Origin: Callaeas wilsoni
Lineage: Eukaryota > Chordata > Aves > Passeriformes > Callaeidae
NCBI GenBank assembly: GCA_013398955.1
Contig: VWPU01004546.1
Location: 1 to 64,000, forward strand
Direction of reading: 5' to 3'
DNA: 64,000 bases
Made by a program: the position numbers and the translations under genes. Shown here piece by piece: positions 54,730 through 64,000 of the stretch. How positions within the stretch are numbered: the stretch's first letter is position 1; every line of letters begins with the position of its first letter. A model generated the notes under the pieces. It made no database searches. It was not told the DNA's origin and was given only the letters and a program-made list of their open reading frames with translations.

Positions 54730-57700
54730 GTGTGGAGCTGTGTGTGTGTGCGTCTGTCATTGAGAGGGGCTGGGGTGGCTGGGGGTTGTGTAGCCCCACT
54801 TAGAGTAGATGGTGGGGATGGGCACAGGAGGGCCTGGGATGGAAATAAGGAGGAAGGAGGACAGCTGGGAGCCCATATTCTGGGTGTCAGCCAGCACTCA
54901 GCCCTTCCCCAGCTTGCACCCCTTGACCCGAGTGATGCCCCCAGCCTGAAGCAGCGACAGCTCTCACAGCAGTTTTGAGGCTCTCCTTCACCAGCTCAAG
55001 CCTCTAAAATAATTTTCCAGGGTCTTTATTACATTTTTTTTCATGCAAAATAGGCTTAAATTGACCTCCTACAATTATTCCACTGAAAGAAAGGAAAATA
55101 GGGCACCCCATGCCTCCTGGAAAGGTGAGCAGCATCACTTTGGGTCTTTGTCATACCCCATCACTTTGGGAGCAGTGACTGAGACTGCCTTCCCTCCCCA
55201 CATGCTGCTCTGCCTGACACACGGTGGATCCCTCAGCCCTTTCCAAACAACACAACAGGAACATTTCTTCTGGACTGAAGCCCAGACATGACTCAGGTCT
55301 TGCAAGAAGCCCCAAAACTCATGGTCCTCACCTAAGGCAGTATCTTGACTCCCATCACGATCTTGCAGTCTCAGGCAAAGTGTGCACCTCTTCCAAGTCC
55401 ACTCAGTGCAGCTGTCCCAGTCCAAAGGGTTGTGGTTGCTGAGTGGTTGGGATTGACCAAAAAGCAACAGCCAGGAGCTGTGAGGGGGAAAGAGTGGGAG
55501 CACTGAGTGTGAGGAGGAGCAGTAGGTGGCACAGCGGGGCACGGAGAAGGAGGGAGGCGGTGTGAGAGTTGTGCTTCCACTACAGCGTTCCGGAGATGTT
55601 TCCAAGGGATATTTCCTCCCTGAGGGAGGCATTAGCAGCGTGCTGGGGCATCCTGAGCTTGTCTGTGCCCATGACTCGGCTTTCAGGAGGAGCCAGTGCT
55701 GGGAACAGACGGCCTACACTGCCTCCGTGAAGGGCAGCATCATGCGAGCCCCTTCCCAGGAGAGCTCCAGAGGCACAAGTATCATCATTATTGTTTGTGT
55801 CACAAAGCCCTTAATGATCCTAATTAACATCTGATGCAGTGCTGAGTGTCCCCAGGCAGAGCCTCAAGGAGCTGAGATCAAGCTGAATTACAGAGAGCTC
55901 GGCATGAACTCACCCTGCCTGCTCCCCCAGCACTCTCCCCATCCCATCTCCGGGTCTGGCAGCCCACGGACACGAACTGGCTCCCTGGGCCAAGATCCCC
56001 AAAACTCTGCACAGGCCACCAAGGCTCCTCACCCCTCTCCACACACCCCACATCCACCAGCTTCATCCATAGAAATCAATTTGATGCCCAAGGTCTTTGC
56101 TCTTTCTGGGCTCTCTGAAGTGCAGTGTCCTTGGCATGCCACAAATTGGAAGGGGATCTGGGGATCCCTTCAGGCACAGCACAGCCACAGGAGAAGGCTG
56201 TTTTCCCACTGATAGTTTAATCTCATCTTCCGGCTCCTCCTGCATTTCCCAGCTTCCAAGGCATGTTTTTCCTGAGACAGCTTGTGCCTCTTCCTGGGTA
56301 TTTCCAAGCAGGAGAACATCCTCATGTGCAATTTTTTCCTGCATCCTTAAAAGCAGCAGCAACAGGAACTCCTGTTGGAATATCCCTGCCACGCTGTTCA
56401 GGAACCTCCAGCTCCCTGGTGCCCCATGGAAGCCAGTCCCTGGCACAGCAGGAGTGGGGAAAACCGTGGGTCAGGTGAGGGACAGAGAAGAGCAGGCGCA
56501 AAGTCTGCACCTCTCTCGCTATTTTAAAAGTAAAAACAGGCTTGACAAAACCACGGCTACGTTTCCATAGAAATATGCCAGGGGAGCTGTGAAACATACT
56601 CTGGGAGCACTGCACAAGTGGTGCAGTAATTAATGATGGAACTGCAGAACAGCAAAAATATAAACCCCAGAGAATTTAACTCAGACTCGCTCATGGCTCA
56701 GAGCAGGACCAAATTTTCAGCCTCTTTTCAGTGTGGGTTGGCACCTCAGGTGATCTGCAGGAGCAGAAAGAAGAGACGGTGCTTGAAGTGAGATCTCAGC
56801 AGCAGCAACATCCCCCATTTTGGGAGGTTTGGGTCAGGATCTTCAGTGAGACAGAATTAACAGAAATATTGTGATTTAAACCCACTTCGAAGCATGAGGT
56901 TCCAAAAAGAAAAATATGCTAAACTTCTGGGCATCTCAACACAGTATCAATGAAGCCACAACCTGTCTCCAGCCAAACCTTGGGTTTGAATCCATTGTGG
57001 ATCTGTGTTTTGGGGCTGGACCAACAACCCACCATGTGCAAATCACTGCCTGGCCCCACAAGGCTTGCAGGCAAACAAGCAATGGTGTCCTGAGTTTGAC
57101 ATGGTCCATTTCGGGGTCCTACCAAAATGATAAGCAACCCAACACCCCCCTGAACTGGACCACAGATGGGTTTTGGCAAACCTTGCAGTGAGCTCAAGTT
57201 GATTTTGGAACCATCAGCACCGGGTCAGAGGAGGTAGGTGTGTGTGACCCACGGCAGGTGATATGTGGAGCTGTGATGGTGAGATGGATTTTAAAAGACC
57301 GAATTCCCCTCCAATTCCTCCCTGCCATGGCTAGGCGTGCTGGGACGCCACAACCCAGAGCTCAGAGGCATTTTTTCATAGCAACTTTTATTGTTTTGGA
57401 GTCGTTTTCCATCCCAGTCCTCCCTGAAGGCGTCGCGGTGGCGGCGTCCCGTAGCAGCCTCATCGGTGCCATCTCGTGGAAACAGGGACAAAATCCTCCT
57501 GGAACAGCTGCCAAGCAGAGGAAATCCAGACCCACGTCCCTGATCCCGGCAGGCAGCACGTCCAAAGCAAAAGGAATAGCCCCGGGAGATGCAAAGTGCT
57601 ACTTGTCATTTCTTTGGGGACCAGAGTTTGCAAATGTGATTGTATTTCCTGAAATTTAAAGCTGGTGGAGGAAAAATTACTCGAGGTTGTAGGAAAGTCA

Positions 57701-60700
57701 GAAAACATCAGAGCTGGCTCTGCTGTGCAGCTGGGCATCAGCTCTTCAAGAGAAGAGAACCCGAGGGACCTGGAAGAAGAGGGAAGAAGAGAGAGGTGTG
57801 TGTGGGCTGGATGTGAACCAGCACCCAGCTTCCAAAGGGGACCTCACCTCCACGATGCAGCACACCCCATGCACAGCACGGCACTGATGCCTTGGTGGGG
57901 GTTCCTGATGGAGAAGGGAAGATCCCACGAATGGGACCATCCTCTAGGTGTGAACGGGCACCTCTGCCAAACCCTGGCCTGGTGCTGGCTGCTCTTGTGG
58001 CATCCACTGGAATGAGGAAAGAGAACTTCTCCTTACCCACCTCTACCCTCGTGTCTGGCTGGTGCTGTTAATAATTTAAGGTAAGTTTTCTTAATCCATC
58101 ACAGCTGATTGGCCGACTCAGCAGGCGTTTGGGGCTGCTCTAAAAAATTTATAAGGCTTTTGCAAGACTGCAAGTGGAATCCAGGCTGCAGATGCTGAGC
58201 TGGGGGAATTTGAACCGCCTGCTGCCCTTCTGCACTTGGAGGGGAGTTAAAGCATCAGCCACGACCCCTTGCCAGCCTGAGCAGGTCCCTGCAGAGACCC
58301 AGCACAGGCCACACGTCACTGGCACGCAGAAAACCTCTCCAGTCAGGGCAGTTCCTCTCCCATGGCTCCCTTCATCTGTCACCAGATTTTGCTGAACCTT
58401 AACCCCACGCAGGCAGTGAGGACCTGCTTGTCTCACGCTGACTCGAAAGTCTTGGTGACATCTGAAGCATTTCAACAGCATTTGAAAACGCACACCACTA
58501 AGGGAGAAAAGCAAATGAAGATCTCCTGACCTCCCATTCCATTCCTGCTGCCTTGGAAGCCAATGCCACTGACTGCCAGGGAAGCCAAGGTGCCCTTCAG
58601 CCCAGAATTCCCAGTGGACATCATCCAAGGGGGTCCTGCCATCTCCTGATGGTGATGGAGATGCTGAATCATCTGTGGCAGAGGTGGAAATGATGCACAT
58701 GCAGCACAAAGTGACTACACGACCTCAGAAAGTGACTTCATCACTGACCCATGTCCTTCCCTGTGTCCCAGCAGACGCTTCTCTTCTCCTTGGGCAGTTG
58801 CACAGCACATTTCCCCTTGCAGAGCTGCATTGCCAGTGGGCAGCTCTCCATCCAGCACTGGTGTAAATCACCTCTGCTCTGCTCCCCAGCCCAAGTGTCT
58901 GGGCTTGGCCTCTTTCCTGAGCAGATCTGCACAATATTGGGCACCCGGGCCTGAGCAGATGGGGCTGGGCCATCCCCACAGCCTTGGCAGTGCCTGGCCC
59001 AGTGGGGATGAGGAGTTCTCCCTCGTTTTTTGTCCTTAGGGCTGAGCACAAACCTCTCGGATTAAACCATCTTGAGAAACAAAGGATGGGCCCGACCATA
59101 AGTTGAGGGAAAAGGCTGATCAGGGCAGAGAACATCCCATGCCTGTGTGGGTCTCATCTCTCCATCCTGCTTCCATCACACCCTCTTCACAAAGTCCATC
59201 GGCCACCCTTGGCCCCAGAGGCACAAAATCAGAGAGGAGGGTGGGAAGCCAGGCTCTCCTCTGGCATTTTGTAACACACCAAGGGCCAAACCTGGGAGGT
59301 TTTGACTCATTTCGTTTAACCACCTCCCTCTGCATTCCCCCGGTTTGAGATCCACATTTTCAGGTGCATCTGCAGCTGGGGGAACACAAAGCAGCAGCTC
59401 TGGCCAGGGCAATGCACCATGTCCCATCCTCCTCTCGGCCTGTGCTTTACCCTGCGCAGAGATATTGCTGAGCTGAAGAGAAACTGGAGCTGTAGCACAG
59501 CCCAGGGTCCAGCTCTGGGCCAAACCCCCCTTCTGCCTCGGGTACCATTTGGCCACTGCTCTGATGTTTTATGTAGAGGTACTGCAGCATCTTCAAATAA
59601 CTCATTTCAGCTCTGCTCACAAACACTCCTTTGCTGCCTACAAATTTAGGATGGCCTGGTTTTGCTTAGTCTAAATGATTTGTAATCACCCCGTGTCTGG
59701 CACTATTCTCTTGCCTTATATCTGCTCAATGTTCTCTGCAGTCCTGGCCAGCCAGAGCCGAGCACTTAGAGTGATGAGTCTGGAAGCAGCCAGGCTTTGG
59801 GATGGGGATGCAAGCAGGGGAAAGAGAAGAGGAGGACCCCCAAATATCAGCTTTGTGGGGATGTGATGGGTGTGACAGCAGTTACTTTGCACAGGCTGTG
59901 GGTTTCTGAGCTGGGTTTTGGTGGGGCGGGAGTGCAGGGGACACGGGAGTGTCTGTGCCAGCCCTGCCACCTCTCACACATCAGCGGGATGAGAAGATCC
60001 TCTCCGAGGCGCACCGGCTCCAAGGGCACAGCGCGGAATTCTCCCCCAGCAGCGACCTGCAGGACTGCGGTGACAAGCGAGGGCGGCTCGTGCCAGGCGG
60101 AGGTGGCTGGGATCGATGGGGCCGCAGCGGCCCCTTGGATGCTCCGAGTGGTTCCCGATAGAGCGATGGCTGGCAGGGAAGCGCTGCCGCAGGTCAATAG
60201 CTTTGGTGTCCTCCCCGCCCATAAATCTCCACGGGGACCACGGGGAATGTGCGGAGAGCACAGGGAGGGGTGGCCGAGGCTGAGCGCATCTCCAGGTGGA
60301 GCTGAAGTTCCTCTCGCAGGGCAGCCCGGGCAGCCGAGCTGTGCCCGGCTGACAGCTCCTGTCAGGCTACAGACAGCTCAGTTTTCCAGCTGCCTCCCTC
60401 GCTCTGCCCGCACAGGCAGGCGAGCGCGCAGAGATGCTGAATGAGAGGTTTTGAGGGCACAGCCGGAGCGTCCGGATGCCCAGAGAACAGGAACAGCCTT
60501 TGGAGCGGCGTGAGCGAGACGAAGTCGCGAGAACAAAACAGGGGCTGCATGAAAATCGGGCTGGAAGTGAGGAAATGCCACCCTGCAGGCACAGCACCCG
60601 CATTTTTGCCTGGGGGAACGTGCCCGATGTGCTTGATCCTGTCTTATAGAACACCCAGATCCCGAGATGTTTCGCGGGTAATTCCCACACAGGAGCCAAA

Positions 60701-63700
60701 GTGAGCCCACAAAGAGGCAGTTTCATGATCAGTAGGACCAGGGGTGTCCATTTTCCCATGGATTTACGTTTTGAATAATGTCCTGTGGGTTCTCTGATGT
60801 CCATTGTAATTGTGTCCATGCATCACCATTTCCTGCAGCGAGGAGATTTCTATCCTCTCTCTCATCGCATATTCCCACTCAAAGCAATCTGAAATGTCCC
60901 CCCATCTTTAATAAAGAAGATAAAAATTGCCCAAAAGCTCTGCAGTTATTAAAGAAGGGAAGAGAGGTGCAGATGCACATACACCAGCTTCCCCTAAGAC
61001 CTCAGGTTAAAGATAAATAAATCATAAACCCTTGCCCTTTCACGTTCTTTTGATTTCCCAGGTGTCCGTGCTGAAAGACTGAAGCAAGCCTGCAGCAAAA
61101 GCCCACGGTGCAGAGAAACTACGAATTTAGTTACTTCATGAGTTTTTCTTTGCAGATGACACATGGTATGCTGTGACAGAGGCAGGAGCATGGAGACAGC
61201 CACGTCTGCCTGGCAGCTTCCCAACAGAATACTTCCATTTTTTAACCTGAAACATGGATCAAAAGCAACCCGCCTAACTAGAATCAAAATCTAATATTCT
61301 TTCTTTAACATTTTTGGAATGGAAAAAATTACATGGAAAAAAATGGAAAGCAGATTTTTTTAAATTTGGAAGGTTTTTTTTTTTTTAATCTCTCTCAATA
61401 ATGAAGAGGTAAAATAATTAGCTTTAAAGCTTTTCAGTATTTTAGTAATTGGGTTTGGTTTTCTTACTTGCCAAATCCGTAGATTTTGACATTTCAGAAA
61501 GAAAGAAAAAACATTGAAAAAAAAGCTTTTGCACCAAAAAAAGAAAATAATTTTTTCTCCATGCAGGTTTAGAGCTTTTGCATCTCCTCATGCTGCTCCC
61601 CTCCTGCTGGCAGGGACCCTTCCAGCCAGCACCTTGTACCCCCTGTCCCTGCTCCTCCCTAAGGAATATCCCATCCCTGGGACAAGATCAGATGGGATTA
61701 TCTCCCTCTGATCCAGCACAGCTCCCCAAGTGCTGGAACCCCAACAGAGCTGGAACCCCCCTCACATCCTGCCCCAGCATCTCCTGCCCTGCACACCAAC
61801 CCCCCTTTGATGTGCCCAGCACCTACCAAGGTTGGGCTCTAGCAGGTCCCTCCCAACCCAGGGCACCTGGGACCATTTGGAACCTATTTATTTGAGCTGT
61901 TTTCCCTTCCACGGCAGGATAAAGCGCAGAGCAATCTGATGTGCCCCTCCTTGCAGAGATGATGTGTCAGAATCAGCTATTTCAGTATGGGCTTATTTCC
62001 TTCGGATGACAACCTCCACTCCCTAAATATTCATGCAGGTTTCGATTCAGCTTTGAAGTTGGCGGGAGGCAGGTGCTTGAATGGGAACAAAGCACCTAAT
62101 GGGCTTTGTGGGACTGGGTCCCAGCCAGGATGCAGTTATGGTTCTGGGAGGTGCTTTACTGGGAGCAGAGCCAGTCCTGAGCTGGATTCCAAGCTCCTGA
62201 AACCGGGCAAGGCTGGAAGAGCTCCCAGGTGAGGCCAAGTTTAGTTTTGCTGCTGTAAGCTGTGTGCTGTGGAGCGCACAGCGCTGGTTTGGAGACACTG
62301 GAAGGGGGCTCTTAGAGGGAAGGCTTCTCCATCTCTGAGTGGTCATCCCCAAGGAGCTTGTGGTGGCCATCGGGGTGTGGGAGGAGGTCCTGGAGCAGCC
62401 TTGTCCTGGGGCATGAGGTCAAAGAGCACTGAGGTGACGGCAATTTGACAGGGTGGCTTTGGTCCTTGTGGGTGCAGGAGGAGGTGAAAACCCAAGGAGG
62501 TCAGGAGGAACAATGTGAGCACTGGGAGATGTGAGGGATGACTAAGAGAGCTAAATTTACAGAGTCTGGGAAAAGGAAGGCTCAGGGGCAACTGTGGTCA
62601 CGGGCTAAAAATACCTTCAAGGTAACAGTATAAATGAAGAAAGGGAATTACACGTGGTCCCAAAGGAGGTGAGGGCAGGAGATGGAGCTGGAGGGCAATG
62701 ACGGAAGCACGGAGAGTAGGGATGGGGAAGGAGACCTGGCCAGTGGGGAATTTGCCAGGAGAAGGGTCTGCGGGGGCTGAGCAGAGCAGAAGCAGAGCAG
62801 TCAAAATGGGAAATGGGCTGGTTGCTGGTCCCTCTGTGACTTATTTTCAGCTTTGTGGGTGCTCTGAGAGTAACACAGTTTAACTCAAGAGAATTCACCT
62901 TAATTTTGCTTTATTCCACTTGTTTCTCCTTCCATATGCCCAGTCAAGCAGCCGTTCTTTCCAGAAACTGGTTTTCCTTAGAGTCAGGCCTCCGCAGCAC
63001 AAATTAATATTTAGAGCTCAGCAATTTTAATCACTCTTAGAAAGGAGGAATATAAATTTCTAGTTAAGAATGGAGCATGTGTGTCTCCCAAGTCAGTTCA
63101 GCGTAACGTGGGGAGATTTCTGTTCATACAGTCAGACACTTCCAGCTGCAGCTCAAGCTGATCTCATACAGCAGGATTTGTCCTGGGTTTTTCTGGAGCA
63201 GCCTCCAATGAGGTCGGTGCTGTCTAAGAACAGGGCAGGAAAACTGATGGTGGCACAGAAATTTTGCATCCAATAAATATATAATATAAAATAAGCAGCT
63301 CTGTCAGCAGCAGGATGCAGGGGACCTGGCTTCTTCTCATCAGCATGTTGCTTGCAAATTCTGATTGAAGATTTTTAGTGGCTGGGGGGTGTGGCCTCCT
63401 CATGGGCACCTTTTCCTGTGCCTGGTAAAGATGAGAACGCACTTTAAAATCCCCTTTGAAGGGGGAAGAAGGAGCCATTGGGGAGCCTCTGTCTATCAAG
63501 GCTTCTAGTTTTGATGAAAATTGATAGAAATTTAATTAGCATTGAAACTGATTACTGTCAGATTTGATTGGAACTGGAAAACAATCTGGTGCATCTTCAT
63601 TTCAGGTGATTAAAAAAAAAAAAAAGTTAAAAAAATCAGTAGTGATACTGTGGTTGTGACTGATTGCCCAGAGCAGCCTTTGCTCTCTGCCCAGTTTGAA

Positions 63701-64000
63701 CCCTCTGGCTCTCGAGGTGGTCCTTCTGCAGCAGTGTCCTCACCACCCTGCAAATCCTCTGCAGCTGTGCCCACATCTCCCCATCCCAAATGTGGAAGCT
63801 TTCGCTGAGCATTGCCTTCTATTCTAGCCAGAAATGTCACACTCACCCTTCTCCTTAGGAAATCTGTAGATTTCTCCATTTGTGCACAAGTTATCTTTCC
63901 TAGAGCTTTGTTTTTGCCCTGAGGGCTCCATCTTATGCTGTGGAAACATCTCCTTCCAAGTTGAGTTCCTCGTATGAACCAACCTCTCTTGGGTCAGGGC
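54730..64000. other. Intergenic region downstream of EEF1A2
   Basis: Over 9 kb in which no gene can be supported on either strand. No CR1 tail is obvious. A CpG-richer patch lies near 59990-60560 and a minus-strand AATAAA at 57392-57387. Human synteny puts KCNQ2 next in the same direction, but no sequence resembling its first exon or channel core is visible, so its start should lie right of the window. Confidence 0.6.
57387..57392 (-). terminator. Possible minus-strand polyadenylation signal
   Basis: TTTATT on the plus strand reads AATAAA on the minus strand, inside CCAAAACAATAAAAGTTGC. CpG-containing sequence lies upstream on the minus strand. It may end a noncoding minus-strand transcript; no exon structure is evident. 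Confidence 0.2.

Noticed and set aside
54730..64000. KCNQ2 exons
   Set aside because: Expected from synteny, but nothing resembling its N-terminus or channel core was seen on either strand.

Overview
The window looks like chromosomal DNA from a bird. It carries short CR1 LINE 3' ends in both orientations, intron-rich vertebrate genes with canonical GT/AG junctions, and a gene order matching the vertebrate SRMS-PPDPF-EEF1A2 block (human 20q13.33 read in reverse). The species cannot be named from the sequence alone; the CR1 types would fit a neoavian bird.

Layout. (1) 1-10.6 kb, plus strand: the 3' two thirds of a peroxidasin-family gene. Ten exons join in one uninterrupted frame and encode the last Ig domain, the whole heme-peroxidase domain and a coiled-coil tail. 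The gene starts upstream of the window and appears to end without the von Willebrand C domain usual for peroxidasin. Its introns hold an AT-rich palindrome, two microsatellites and a phase-locked 48-bp minisatellite. (2) 15.4-23.5 kb, plus strand: a complete eight-exon SRMS tyrosine kinase gene (491 aa) with an interferon-response-like element just upstream. (3) 23.5-28.5 kb: no recognisable gene. PTK6 sits here in human and I cannot find it. (4) 28.6-31.3 kb, minus strand: PPDPF (112 aa, four coding exons) with a CpG-island promoter. A perfect 58-bp direct repeat lies on both sides of that promoter. (5) 31.5-40 kb: noncoding, with CR1 pieces, a MEF2/E-box cluster near 38.0 kb and a 650-bp pyrimidine tract leading into the next promoter. 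(6) 40.0-54.7 kb, plus strand: complete EEF1A2 (463 aa, seven coding exons plus one untranslated exon). (7) 54.7-64 kb: no gene that I can support. KCNQ2 is expected further right from synteny, but none of its exons are visible.

The genes do not form a pathway: an extracellular-matrix peroxidase, a cytoplasmic SRC-related kinase, a small developmental factor and a translation elongation factor. The points worth following are the extra peroxidasin paralog and its short C-terminus, the missing PTK6, the exact duplication around the PPDPF promoter, the minisatellite whose units each carry splice-site-like sequences, and a second diverged duplicate shared by EEF1A2 introns 1 and 2.
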